This document shows positions 1-13,310 of a stretch of 64,000 nt of DNA, in pieces. The stretch's first letter is position 1; each line of letters begins with the position of its first letter. The stretch comes from Setaria digitata (lineage: Eukaryota; Nematoda; Chromadorea; Rhabditida; Setariidae): contig RCAB01000352.1 of NCBI GenBank assembly GCA_003640385.1, positions 1-64,000 on the forward strand, given 5' to 3'. The position numbers and the translations under genes are program-made. Below the pieces are notes generated by a model. It was not told the origin of the DNA. It worked only from the letters and a program-made list of their open reading frames with translations, and ran no database searches.

Positions 1-955
1 TTTTTTTTTTTTGCCTCAAAAATGATCAGATTTGCGAGAGAGGAGAAATAAATTAAATTTAAATTTGAAACCTGAATGTTTTCCTTTTTCTTTTCTCTTT
101 TTTTTTTTCAAATTGAAATTCAAATGTCACATCCGCACGGACATTTTCTCACATATATTCAATGATTTAACGGAAATTTCCCTAAAATCGTAACAGTTAT
201 ATCTATTCGTTATAATTTGAATTCATTTTAAAGACTGAATGATTTATATTTTCATTCAGTTAAAGTTTATTTTAAAAAATTTCAATTTCAGTTAGTTATT
301 TTTCTTTTGAACTTTTCTTCCTCATTCTCTTCCCTCCCCTTCCTCTCCCTCCCTTTGTCTCTCTCTCTCTTCATCGATAAGTAATGCTGCTTCTTTCACT
401 GTGCAGAATGTTTTTGAGTTAAAATTTTTTATTTTTTCATTAAAAAAAATTTTTACCGTAAAATGAATTTAAAAAATGAAAAAAAAAAAAAAGCACAAAA
501 TGTTAATTGAAAAAATTCTACTGTTTTGCATATTTCCAACTGGCATATATAGCATGCCAAAAGCTCTGTTCATTTCGAACAGTTTAGGCATTCTCGAATT
601 CACCAATTATTTCTCGCTTTCTTCAATTGGAAATTATTATTTTTTATTTCCTTTTTTTTTTCTCCCTCTTTCCAGTTATTTTATTTCGAATTAGTATTTT
701 CTTTCTTTTTCTGTCCCTTTTAAAACAAATAAAATAGAATATATTCTTTTAGTTGCATTTTTTTTTTCATTCTTTCTTTTTTTTTTTCAGTAATTTTATT
801 TCAAATTATCATTTCTTTGTTTCTTTGGCTTCTTAAAAACGATTGATATTGATGAAAAAGTATTTTATTTGATAAAAATTTTTCATTTTCATTTAGCCTT
901 CATCTCATCCATCTATCATTCTACTCAAATAGATTATACTATAAATTTTGAAACA
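1..955. other. AT-rich sequence upstream of first gene
   Basis: Low-complexity AT-rich DNA with many T and A runs and a CT-rich patch near 319-372. I see no supported coding exon. A T-rich acceptor ending in TTTAG at about 896 precedes the first start codon by some 60 bases; it could be a spliced-leader acceptor or the end of a 5' UTR intron of the gene at 956-4786. Confidence 0.6.
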
Positions 956-3621
956 ATGAATACATTGGAGAAAGGACGAAGTTTCAAATTACAGGTGTAT
1001 AAGTTTTTTTTTTTTTAGTTTATTTCAAATTATTGCAATGTTTAAAAATTGAAAATTTTAACATTTATATCATATGACATTAATTTGGTCGTTAATTTTT
1101 TTTTTTTTTAAAAAGAACAAAATTTTATGAATGATGATACTTTATCATTTTTATCGTATTTTTGCCAAATTTTATAAAATTATCAAGTTGTAAAATTTTA
1201 AATATTTTTTATAAAAATTTTCTGATTTGAATCTTATTTATTTATTTTTCGTCATTATATTCACTGATATTATTTTTCTTCAGATGTCATCGATGGTTGA
1301 CAGGGTACGTCGCGGTGTGGCAAAAACAATTCAGGTAGCTTCTGAAGGTGAAGCATTTGATACATTACCGGATTGTGATATTCTTGGAACGAGTAATCGA
1401 TTTTCAATCAAGATTTTACCATGTGATGAGTAAACATTATCTTATCTTATCTTTTATCTTCATATACTTTTATCATTTGTAAAATTAAATTTATTTTCAC
1501 CACCTGAAAATAAATATTTAAAATTTTGATTTAATATAATTTGCTAAATTTTTTCTTATCTTTCTTTTCTATTTCCTTCCTTTTGATAATTTAATTTATG
1601 TTCAAGTTATTTAAATTATCAAGAATTTTTTTGCTACAATTTATCAATTAATATTATTATGAAATCTTATTTCGTTTTTTTTTTTTTCTTTTCAATTATT
1701 ATTCTTACTACTTTCTTTTCCTTAAATTATATTTGAATGAAATGAAATCAATTTTAAACTTGCTAAACTTTATCAGTTTTTTTTTTTTTTTTTTTTTTTT
1801 GAGAAAATTCTGAAATGAATGATTAAATTTCTCTCCTTCTCCTTCTCTTTCTTTTTTTTTTTTTTTTATTGCGCTGCTTTTTAATTGATAATTTTCGTGA
1901 TGAAATTTGATAATTGAAATGATTTGAAGAAATGCTTTTCAGCGTAAAGCCTTCCGCATCCGATTTTACACCAATTCATTTGGTCATTAAAGATAAAAAA
2001 GGCAGCCGACAAACAGTTTTTAATTGTGAAATGATCGCTGCTCAAGGAATCGTTGTTAGAACATTACGAGGTAATGCCGTAATGGAAATACGACTTCCGG
2101 ATAATTCCCAAAATTCCATAGGTAAAATTTTGCACCCTGCCGGATCAACTCTTTATAAGGTATGTCCTATTGTTTTCATTCATAAAAAAAAAAAAAAGAA
2201 AAGAAAAGAAAAAAATTCCACAGTAGCAAAGAAAAAGTTCAAAAATAGGAATTCATTTTATTAAATTAATTAGCAACACTAAAATTGTTGGAAATTCATT
2301 TTGGTTCATTGCACATTGAACAGTAAGCAAGTGTGCCAATAATAATTTCCCCTTCATTAAATTGAACAGTAGTAGCAGAAAAACAATTGAAAATTTCATT
2401 CGGGCTTATTTTATACACTGAACAGTAGCAATATGAAAGAGCTAAAAGTGCTGAATTAGATGTGATTATGAAAATAATTTTGACAATTTTTCTCCCAAAA
2501 TACTTTTACCTTTTCTATAATTTTTGTCATCATAAGTATTTTTATAGTTATATTTGAAGAATATAATTATAATCATAAATATTTTTGGTAGGTTGAACAA
2601 ATGAAATCACACTCATCTGCTCGTAAGTTTGTCATTTCGAAACTTGGCGAACCATTCCTAAATATTGTCAATACACCAATTACACAGGTAAATTTCATTT
2701 GAGTATGTTTATTGTAATTAATTTGATCAAATTTATTTTTGCTATCTTTTTTTCTTTTCATTATTTTATAAATTTTTCCTTTGCAAGCAAATTTTTGCAT
2801 AAGATTGTGTGGAAATGAATTACTAAATTTGTGTCCATATAATTTATATACTAAGTACGGAATAATTTCCGGTTATTGTACATTACTTGTGAATGAAGAT
2901 AATAAATTACTATTTAGAAGAGATTCATTTGACAATAATTAACTGACCTTGTTGCTCTTTTTTTTTTTTTTTTTTATTTTAAAGTTAATTTCGTATAATT
3001 AATATTTTTTCGTGTTAATTTTTTATGCTATTAGAATTTGTTAAAATATATTTTAAAATTTCAATCTGATTCCAATGTGATAAAATGTTGCAAGCTTATC
3101 ATTATTAACATGAGCAAAAATAATTTTTTTATTCGATAATTGAATAATTTGAAGCTTTTCTTTTCTTTTTTTTTTTTTCACATGTGAAATTATATTAGTG
3201 ATAATTATTGATATTATCAGTACTGAATAATTAATTGTAATGCATTTTACAATACCACTACTAATTTAATTATTTTTTTTTCGAAAGAGAAAAAATTTCA
3301 CTTTTTTTTCCTTCCTTTCTTTTAGATTTTGGGATCATTTAGTAATATACTGCGATATTTTTACTGTATCAATGCTGATCAAGCATTGGAATTTTTCAAT
3401 TTAAACAATGAAAAAATTGGCTTTCTGAGACCGTCATACTTTTCAACAGCCGAATCGGTCATTATCAATTACAGGTATTATCACTTTCTGCAATCATCTT
3501 ATTGAAATGAAAAAATAAAAAAAAAAATTTTTTTGAATTCGAATGCAAATTTCTTTCCCTTTTGTTTTTAATTTCTAATTCGAACTGATATTTCGATTTT
3601 TCTTTTTTTCTTTTTCCCTTC

Positions 3622-3653
<32 letters not shown>

Positions 3654-4786
3654 TTAATTACAAAAAAAAAGAAAGAAATGTGCGCTAAAAAGGACACTTG
3701 AAATTGGCACTGATGATATTTTGCATGCATATTTTTCATTTTTCATATTTTTTGAAATTATTTTCGAAATGAAAAAATTAAATAAATAAATAAAAGAAAG
3801 AAAGAAATGATTTGATTTGGTGAGAGTAATTTAAACTTTTTTTTTAAATTTTAATTTAAGACTGTTTTAAATCAGTAACTAGGTGAAATATCAGAAAAGT
3901 TTTTTTTTCTTTCCTTTTTTTTTTTTTTTTTTTTCTCTCAAAAAATCAGAAAAAAAAAAGCTATAATTTTTGAAATTTTCCAAATTATCCATTGTTAGGA
4001 ATGAATTTTGTTTGTGAATTTTAATTTATATTTTAAATTTAGTTCGAAAACTTTGCTTCCTTTTTTGACAGTTTGAATTCTAGAAGTTTTCTTTTGTATT
4101 TTTAGCGATGAAACAGTAGGAGTTCAAGTTCAGGAACGTGCAGCTATGCTTGGTGCAAGTATATTATTTCTAATTGTAACTGTACGGCCGGAATATGGTA
4201 AGATGCTTCAGAACACATTACACTAATTTATCAGCTTATCGATAAATTCGTTGAAATGATTTTTTTTTTTTTTTTTTTTCTGATGAAATCATTTATGTTA
4301 ATATGATTGAATTTTCCGAATATATACTATTAAATGTTATTCAAAAAATTAGCATTTAATGGAAAAATCTTTGAAAGTTAATTAATTAGTTAGAAAGAGA
4401 AAAAAAAAAAACCAAATTGTTATATCAGTCATCACCACATCCATCGATCGCATATAAATAGGCAATTTATAATATTAGCAATTCATTAAGAAGTTTGCAA
4501 AAATAAACAAATAATTAATTAATTGGAAGAAAACAAAAGTACCGGATCTTTGCATCATTCATTTATCATGTATAATACCAGTGATATATATGATTTATTA
4601 ATTATACTAATATCCAGTAGCTGTACAAGAAAAATTTTTATATTCATTTAATTTTTTATTTTTCTTTTCATAATTTTCGTTTTCTCATCACGATCTCCTC
4701 CTTGGCCATCTGTAATTTCCTCAGTGATACCGATTGATTATGAAATTTTGGAAGATTTCATTAGGAAAAAACAACAAATGCCTTAA
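956..4786 (+). CDS. Seven-exon gene, 266-aa protein, possible scramblase/tubby-like fold
   Basis: Exons 956-994, 1284-1429, 1943-2159, 2592-2687, 3326-3474, 4106-4197 and 4725-4786. All introns are GT...AG and all phases agree, giving 801 coding bases including the stop. The protein starts MNTLEKGRSFKLQ; an alternative start (MSSMVDRV) lies at the beginning of exon 2. The body alternates short hydrophobic beta-like stretches with turns (FSIKILPCDD, IHLVIKDKKG, VVRTLRGNAVMEI, SARKFVISKL), followed near residues 225-245 by a hydrophobic segment, ERAAMLGASILFLIVTV. A beta-rich domain ending in a hydrophobic helix after an 'xAxxLGAxxLI'-like motif recalls the phospholipid scramblase/LURP-one/tubby C-terminal superfamily. 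That assignment is inference from motif shape only and is weak. No signal peptide is seen. The gene is well supported as coding; its function is uncertain. Confidence 0.8.
2210..2430 (+). repeat. Dispersed 'gaacagtagca' motif in an intron
   Basis: Four related copies of cagta(g)ca, three of them with a leading gaa (2221, about 2318, about 2363 and about 2419), spaced 45-100 bases apart, each near a 'ttcatt' block. They lie in intron 3 of the gene at 956-4786. Probably a decayed local repeat. Confidence 0.4.
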
Positions 4787-7700
4787 TCAATTAATTAGTA
4801 CCTTCACTTTTCACTTCTCTTTTTCCATTAAAATTGCACTCATTTTATATTTTCATGAATTTCAAATTCCTGCATGCTTAATCCCGTTTGGATAAAAATT
4901 TTTTCTTTTTTGATTTAATTCCCTATATGTGTATTTTGCTAATTTTATGGAACTCACTCTCTACGAACGATATGCATTCATTCTGATATTATCCGCATCA
5001 TCACTGACTGATAATGAATTGATAAGTAAACTGTTATTAATTTTTACTCTATAACCATTTTATTGCCACTTCTTTATATGGAATGATTTCATTTTTATCA
5101 TTAAAGTTACTTTTATCGCGTCTTTTGTTCTGTTCTTTTCGTATTTAATAAATTTGAAATATGCATAAAATATTGTGGGGACTTTCACCTCAACGTATTT
5201 GTTATTCAAATAGCATCGAAAAGGTTTTTTAAAACTGCAATTATCAGAGTTCGAAAGATTTAAATTTGCAAATCCATTTCCATTTCCTGAATTTTCAACT
5301 CTTCCTGGATAATTTTTCATGTGTCACCGATGTTAACGAACGATAGCGAGGTGCTTTTTCAGAATTAGAAGAATCATTCATGAAAACTCAGTACTGTTAA
5401 TAGTTGCTAGACATCTCAATGCCTGCTCATTAATTACTTTGGTAGAAATAATAAATAAATGGGTATAATAATTTGGTCAAAAAAAAAACAAATGAATTAA
5501 CAAGGTGAAAGCTTGAATTTTCAGGGATATTAATTTAAAAGTTATTAAACAAATAATGGAAAAAATTCCTGTCGTATCTTTTTTTTTCTTTTAAATTTTT
5601 GGCAATAATTGGATTCATTTGAGCAGTAAAAAACTCTTTACTAATTATCATTTATCATATAATGATGAAATTTAATCCGCTGTTTCATAGTTTTTCTTTA
5701 TAACTAAGCACAAGTAGTGCTAATTCTAACACTAACTGATGACTTTAAACATCAGATCATATTTGCTAATACTGACTGTACTATTTGTAAATTGAAAATC
5801 CTACACAATTCAAATGCAATGCAGCAAAACTTACCATTTCCGAGTGCACATTTATAAACTATCAGTTCTGGTTTCAAATTTATCATTATATAAATGAAGA
5901 GAAAAACTAAAGAAATATGATATCTTACGCCCTGTGCGAAGTGAGAATAAAAAAACGAAAAAAAAAAAAAAAAAATGGTAAAACAATTAATAAAATTTTT
6001 AAAATTCTGTTAAGATTTAAAAAAAATTATTATACTGAAACTGAAACCAATAAGTTTATTCTTTCATAAGTGTACAGAGGAATTAATTGCCGATTTTGTT
6101 GCTTGATTAAACAACTTAACATTTAACAATTATCATTACTGCCACTAATTTATCAAATAACTAATATCATATTTTTGCTGTTATCAAAGGCTATCAATTA
6201 AAAACGATTACTGTTGACTGAAAAATTTAAAAAAGAAAAATTTTAGAAAAAAAAACCCCAACGAATATAACAAACAAAATCAAATTTAAAAAATGAAAAA
6301 ATAGTTGTTTATTTGTGTCCCCCCCTAAGTAAAACAGTCAAAGATCTACGAAAATTTTAACCCTTCTATTTCTGTAAACCATTAATACACTTCAGTTAAT
6401 AGATAATTGAGTCATCTCAACTGAACCATTTGATTTCAAAATTTCCATCCCAAGATTTCCTCAAAATCATTTTTTTTTTTCTTTCAGAGATAATTAAGGT
6501 AATTGATAATCTGTAGACGCTTTATGAAATTTTCAGTTAACTGATATGTTTAGTTCATTGCATTTAAAAACATCAGCGTTCAATTTTCCTAGCCCTTTCA
6601 CATTATTTGTTCTACTAAAACTTTTATTTTTATTTTTTATAGTTAAAAAATTAACTAATCACAAGTTTCACTTCGACATCATTATTTGCCCAGACATTTA
6701 AAATATCGACTTACTTATTTTGAAATGATTAATAACATGTTCTTCCCATTGCTATGATTTTTTCTTTTTTGTTTGTGAAACAAAAATATCTGAAATAAGA
6801 CTATAATGTTTAGGCTAAACGAAGAAAAACAAAGTTCTTATAAGCATTCAAAAAAAAAGTTATGTGAATGCATTGGGAAAGGAGTGACAATATCTGGAAA
6901 TGTTAACTATATTTTTAGAGGTTCAAAAGCATTAACTACCATTATTGTTATGAACTAATTACATAATATCTCTGTTACGAACAGAGAAAAAAGAAAAAAA
7001 ACTAGTTCCGAAGTGCAGTTAATTTATTAGCCCATAACTAATCACACTTCAGTCTATACAAGCAAACTCTTACATATTACGGTTCAGTAATAAACGATAA
7101 CAGCACAATCATTTGTTCTTCGAACAAGATTTTCTTGACCATATTTACTAAGAAAGTATGCAGTCATGTAAGGGAATTCTATTCACTAAACGTAAGCAGG
7201 AAAATAAAAATTGAATAAATAAAGAACACTCAAACTGATGCAGTTTTAGCTCCAAATCAAACAATAAAAACGTCCTAAATGGAGAGAATTTTACTAGCGA
7301 AGAGAAAAAGCACAATATATGCATTAAATTAGGTCGACTATGTGACATTATTATTGTTATTCGTTGAAATTCGAGAAAAAATGACAACCTCAAAAAGTAA
7401 AAATTTTGAAGTTATACTGATAAATGTCATTAAAAAAAAAGAGAACTAATGGAAGTTCTAGACATAATATTGTCGCTGTAAAACAATGCTGAAGTTTATA
7501 AGTATTATTAACTGCTAGTTAAAATTAAAGAATGAGGATAAAAAAAAAAAAAAAAAACAAAAAAGGAAAAAAGAAAGAAAATAAAGGGAAGTGTAATTAC
7601 CAGAGCACTGATACATAAACTGAATGACAGTTAATTAAAATTATAGCAGAATGCAGTAAGCAACTTTTTAATTAAAATTAACTGTCACTCAGTTTAATCG

Positions 7701-10162
7701 TTAATAGACAAGCATACCTTGTTGAAAGTTACTTACTGCGTCCTGCTATCTTCGGATTAATTATGGCTCATTCAATTCTCTCAATAAAAACTCAACAGCA
7801 AATCCTGCACTCTTTTACAAGAAGTTCCAACCATCATAGCTAATATAAATTTTACAAGCAATAGTTTCATATAAATAACCTATCAGTATTTATACAGAAC
7901 ATTCCAGGCTATGCTCATGATCATCCCACTGTTCTAACAAATTAATCAAACTAGTAATTAAATATTAATGCTAATATCGATTTGATTTCGGTCCGAATGA
8001 AAAAGCTTTTGAATAATCCCACTAAGCAACTCGAATTTCCCTAGTTGTTTTATTTTTCTTCTTTGTTGATCCGTCATGGTTAAGAAGGTCCATCATGAAT
8101 CATTCTAGCTGTCTTTTAACTCTTCCAATGTATATTGCCAGTTAACTAAACAGTAATATTTCTTTTGCACTGATAAATTCTACTTTCCTAGCATATATTC
8201 CATTTCCTACTTTCTCCAAATAATGTCCTTTCCACTTTTCATTACCAAACAATCATTATCCGTAATTTGTTTTGTATAAACTCTAATTAAGAATCTATAT
8301 CCAAAAATGCGATCAAATCCATCTTAAAGTTACGTATCATGGAATGTGCAAAGTGAATAATAATTTCTCTGCATAACGAAGTATTTTCGGATTGTTAGCA
8401 AATCACGCTACTTTTAATTACATTTACTCATTACCGCTCAAATTATTTCTCTTACAAAGATTCCAAAAGAAAACAAGAGAAAAGGAAATTTCAGTTTAAA
8501 TTTTTTCTTCTTCCGGGGAAATATATGTCGCGTAACTCCACATTACAGAATTATCTACAATCCCATTCACATTATTACCCCACTGATACAGTAAGTGATA
8601 AGTGATAAGTAATCGGAGCAAAACAAAAACAAAAAAACACCATTAACATGACGTAACCAAATCGAGAAAATAACCATCATCACGTGGAAGACCCATAATT
8701 GCAACTCTTCGTATCTGGTCCAGCGAGACTGAAGTTTACAGTTTCAAAATTCGTCACACGGTAGTCGTTCGAGTTTAGTTTTCTTTCCCATTCCTTTAGG
8801 TGTTAAAAAAAAAAAAAGGAAAAAAAAAGAAAAAAAAAGGAACGAAGTATTTTTGTGATGGAATAATTTATTTCTAAATGTTAACATAGACAGTAGTCTT
8901 TTTCTTTTCCTTTTTTTTTTCCTTGTGCATTATCAGTAATTTTGACTAAACTGTTACGCTGTGTGTTATCAATTCTGGCTTATATTTTACCCTTTTTAAT
9001 AGCTGTTCATTTTTTTTTTTTTTCACATCCTAAATTTTGGTGATAGTTTTTGTTTTCTGTTGATAAATGTTAGGTAAATTTTTTTGTATAGCATAAAAAA
9101 TTAAATAATGATGTGGAATAATTGTTCGAGTTATTGTTACTATTAGATTTATCGATTTGAGAAGTTTCGTTACACTTGGAACAAGTATCATTTATTTTTC
9201 TGAAATGTATAAAACATAAAACGAATTACAGTGATAGTTTCTAACAGCGTGAAATGGACAAAATAGAGCTCTTGCAATGAGCGATCATAGGACTGTAAAA
9301 TTTAATGTATGCATGTGAAAAGTAATGGATGAACGAATTGCGAATGAATGATGTGAAGATTGCTAAGAGTTTTCAAGAGATGATAGTTAACAAGAAGAGA
9401 ATTGCGGGAAGGTGTAGTTGGCGTGGATAATAATTAAATTAAAAGGAAAAGAATTAGAGGAAAAATTCTTGAGCTCTCTTTATGAATTTGAGAAATTTAT
9501 AGCTAAAAAAAAAATGAATACTTATTTTGCTACAGTACAATTAAAGAAAATCTTATAAACAAAATTGAATGAGGGCATTTGCTACTCAAAATATCTCCAT
9601 GAAATATTCTTTATTGAAAAATTCAGCTGAATCCAACTAAGAAATTAAAATATTTTGTTAAAGGAGAGGAAAATATTTTAACAATGAGCAAAAGTTGTAT
9701 TTTATTAGAAGGAAATGAGAAATTTGATCTTTTTTTGCTAAATTTAATAAAGATTTTGTAAAAGAAATTGAAATTATTCAAATAATCAGAAAGAATAAAA
9801 AGTAGTGAGGAGCATAATGTAATTAAGAGAATGTCCTAATCATTTATTATGCTTCTGCGAATTGTATTAGGGGAAGAAATTTTTACTAACAAATTGTGAA
9901 AGTAATAGCAATGATAGCATCTCAATTGGTTTTTTTTTTTTTTTTTAGATTAAGGTTTTGTTAGCTGAATTTTTCTTGTAAATTGTCACAGTTATCAATT
10001 ATTTTTGCCTAGTTGCACTGCAAAATGCTATAAACTATTCACCCTCTTTTTTTCTTTTTTTTTTTTTTTTTTTAAATATTTCTCTGAAAGTGAACATTTG
10101 TGAAAGCACTTCCAAAAAATGGCGATATGTATAAGTTTTATGGTGTGATTGTTACAGATCTA
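4787..10162. other. Intergenic region, no supported gene
   Basis: About 5.4 kb between two plus-strand genes. From 5.0 to 8.8 kb it is of higher complexity than typical intergenic DNA here but has no chain of exons I can join. An 86-codon minus-strand open frame at 5060-5320 (start MKNYPGRVENSGNGNG) has mixed amino-acid content, but no neighbouring exons or recognisable family, so I do not call it. Nested inverted repeats lie at 7617-7748. A long purine run lies at 8809-8840. The last 1.3 kb is AT-rich and presumably contains the promoter of the gene starting at 10163. Confidence 0.55.
7617..7748. repeat. Nested imperfect inverted repeats
   Basis: Two imperfect inverted repeat pairs overlap in 130 bases. 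Pair 1 is 7617-7643 against 7669-7695, sharing the core aaactga.tgacagttaatt. Pair 2 is 7644-7667 against 7724-7748, with cores gcagtaag.aact and agtt.cttactgc. The arms abut and interleave, so the segment could fold into alternative hairpins. It may be a relic of a small foldback element; no target-site duplication was identified. Confidence 0.6.
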
Positions 10163-12958
10163 ATGAATCAGCTAGCGGAATATTACAGTGATGATGAATC
10201 TCCATATAGAAGGAATTCAGAGGATGAAGTAGACTTGATTAAAAACGATAAAGGTGAAAATTTTTGCTAAATTTCGAAATTCTCAGCAATGTAAATTTAT
10301 CTCCATCCTTTAATCATTGATTTTCAAGTGCTTATGAAATTTGCGAATTCATCATTTAGGTGAGTTATCATAGAAGCGATAGAAGTGTGGGATATCCACA
10401 TGTTCAGTTAACATCTTGTCGTCATATTCTGATCATACAATTACAAAAACTTTCCCGAGTAAAACTTTTAATACTTGTAGAGAAGTAGGTAAAAGCAAGA
10501 TGATCTAGGTAATTGTGTTTAATGAAAAACTGTATATTTCACTAAAAATTGTTATCATTTTACATTTCTGGGCAGGAATAAAGTACTTATTAAAATGGAA
10601 AAGTGGTTATACCAGGATGATCTTTCCTCATTTCGACATATGTTCATTTTGAAATCTTTACAAGGCTATGTAATTTTCTCTCTTTCTGTCTGTTAAATAC
10701 TTTTTATTTTAAATCAGGTAATTATTTTTGAACTTTTAGAGCCAACATCAAGTGTGAAAGACAAAGAAGAGATTATACGAAAAGAAGAGCGACGAAATTC
10801 GGAGTACTGGACAGGTAAGTCATGCAGTCAGACGAAATGGAAAGAATTAATACTTTACATAAAACTACAACTTTCTGCAAAGCAAAATCAGATGATTAAC
10901 GTCAAATTGTCTAACCCCAGGACTAGTTCAGTTTTTGAATATTCATATTTTTGAATAACTGTTTTACAGCAGTTTGAAATGATGTAGCAGATAAAAAGAT
11001 GAGGATGAGCTGAATATCCTACCTCTTCAGTAGCAATCTTTGAGAAGAGCTGTTCTAAACGAATATGGATAGATTGTTCAAATAGTGGGTGAATTAAGGG
11101 AGAGGCTTTGATTGCTTGGGCTGAGTTCTTGTTAGAGATGCTAAAATGCGCAATAACTGAGTCTCTTTTTTACCATGTCAAGCAGGTTCTTGTGAAGCAA
11201 ATAAAGCCATGATCTGACAGTCATTAATACTGTTTCATAACGTGAACTTTATATTGTGAATACAAGTTTTATTTTCGTAGGCAAATTTCATCATAAATGA
11301 TGTGCCCACGCATAGGTTATCGTAAGATTTTCTCTTATACTAATTACACTAATGGTTATCCATGCATCGGTTATCGTAATGTTTTATTTTATGCTAACTG
11401 TTCTATCTTTGTCTTTATCGATTTGGTGTTCTAATTTTTGGTTTTTTCGTTGTTTAGATGAATCAGTCAATGAAAGTTCATCAAATAGCGATTCAAGCGT
11501 CGAATCCGGAAGTAGAAAGAGCGAAAGCGTTAATTCGTCACATCCACCTCCACCCAAGAAAGGGTTTTTATCACCTTCAGATCATTTAGTGCATAGGGAT
11601 TTCAGTGCAACAACATCACCAACGCAGAATCAGAATCAATCATTTGCTTCGAAGAGTGTACTTTCCATCACACAAAGTCAAACTTCGTTGGTTTCATACG
11701 GCGAACAAGAAGATGAAGAGGATCAGTTCGCCAAAGGTTTGCAAATTAGAAGTTCTTGATATCAGCGACAATGCTCTCCGAAGTTAAGAGGCTGAGTTAT
11801 AATCCATTGAAAAGTTTTTGAGTTGAGTTAACGTATTAATTGACAGATATTCTTTTCTTTATAGAATCAATTGTGAGATTTTATAGACCTATTTTCCTAT
11901 TTGAGTCCAATACTCTGTTTCAGACTTTGTTATGATGTTTTCCCTCCAAAAATGCTTGATTAATATTTGAGCAAGTTTAGCTGATAGAAAAGCTGTTGCA
12001 ATCAAGCAAACAGAAGAGAAGGGTAGCTCGGAATCGACAAATCGTGAACCAAAACCACCGCCTGGTCATGAAGATAGTCGTTCACCGGACGAAATTGCCG
12101 TAGATAGTGCAGTTGAGGAAGGTTTGCGAGAGCTTGTAAGTATATCCATCCGCTTTGCCATTCAGCGATATATTTGCTATGTATGTATGGAAAGCAGTCA
12201 TGTACAAAAATATACGCTAACTTTTATCAGGATGGCAGGGTCTCCTGTGTCATTATGTTTTTAACCCGAATTTTTTGTATTGTTACAGGAAAGGCATAAT
12301 ATTGATCAGAGCCTTGATAATTTAACGCCAAAATCAGTGGAAGGCAATGACAGCCCACAAATTCATGATGAACCTGTGGAAATACGATTGCCACCATCAC
12401 CAACTGCAAAATGTTCTACGGAACTTGAGGTACAAAATATTTGGAGATTTTTCAGTTTCTGTTAAGAATGGGATTTTCTATTGGAAAGGAAAGCTGAGCT
12501 TTTTTTCCAGGCAAGATTTCGAGGGTTTTTCGAAAAAAAGGCACAAGGAGCCGATTTGAATGCCTTAATACAAAAAAGACGTGATTTCAAAAACCCTTCA
12601 ATGTACGAAAAATTAATTGAAAAATTCGAAGTTGATGAATTGGGTTCAAATTTCGCCCCATCGGTTTTCGATCCACATGGTTTCACGAAAGACTGCTTTT
12701 ACGACCAGATTTGTAAGTCTCTTATTGATCAATATATGGGAAAGTGAATCAGTTCCTTCATTATGAAGAAAATTAGTTGCTTAGGGAATTCATATTGTTT
12801 GTTTTTCGCGGCAATAGCAACATTCTTCAGCAATACTTCAAAAGGAAGCAATGGAGAAATATAATGCTACAGTCGAGAAGAAATCAATAAGTGGTCCTAC
12901 ATCTGTAAAAGCTGCTGAAGCCAAACGGAAATCACGTTTTGAAGGTGCCAAGAAGTAA
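10163..12958 (+). CDS. SAP30BP: SAP30-binding protein (SAP30BP/HCNGP) homologue
   Basis: Exons 10163-10253, 10740-10814, 11458-11736, 11981-12135, 12289-12429, 12511-12712 and 12831-12958; 1,071 coding bases, 356 residues, all phases consistent. The N terminus MNQLAEYYSDDES resembles the family's LAxYxxDSE start. Residues about 90-200 are Ser/Pro/Glu-rich and probably disordered. The conserved HCNGP domain begins at LPPSP (about 234-238), includes LNALIQKRRDFKNPSMYEKL and VDELGSNF, and ends at the hallmark DPHGF (about 305). The C terminus is Lys-rich. In animals SAP30BP is a nuclear protein that binds the SAP30 corepressor subunit and has roles in transcription and splicing. The start codon follows TTACAG by five bases, which suggests trans-splicing. 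In the last exon I chose the acceptor CTTCAG at 12830; the closer TAG at 12817 gives an early stop. The protein is slightly longer than the human one (about 308 residues), through the disordered part. Confidence 0.93.
11309..11398 (+). repeat. Local duplication in SAP30BP intron
   Basis: Two copies of a roughly 36-base segment, 11309-11344 and 11363-11398, share gttatcgtaa and the surrounding layout (cat.ggttatcgta, then T-rich, then ta.taa or tgctaa). They lie in intron 2 of the SAP30BP homologue. Confidence 0.6.
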
Positions 12959-13310
12959 TCCATTGCTCATTATCATTAGATTCCGTGACAAAATCTGCTC
13001 AGTTTTTTGTTCGTACAATTCAAATGATTTGCAGAAATTTGCTGGCACGTAATGTTCTTATGTAAAGATGTCTGAAGTGATCTTATTTCAAACTGTAAAT
13101 TGAGTAATTTGTTTTGTTCGTTAAACTCAAAATCTTTTTGTAAAATTTGGTACAGGACCATCGACTCCTGAAAACTGTTGGGTTCTTCGTCCATCCCATC
13201 CAGTCATTGATTGTTTAGTGTATTTTGAGATAAAATGGTCGAAAAAGTTCTAATACCAATTTATTTTAGCTTGTCGAAATTACAATTTTCTAACTTAGCA
13301 TAGGTAAAAT

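Noticed and set aside
12280..12747. Several overlapping open frames on both strands
   Set aside because: Shadows of, or unspliced read-through from, SAP30BP exons 5 and 6.
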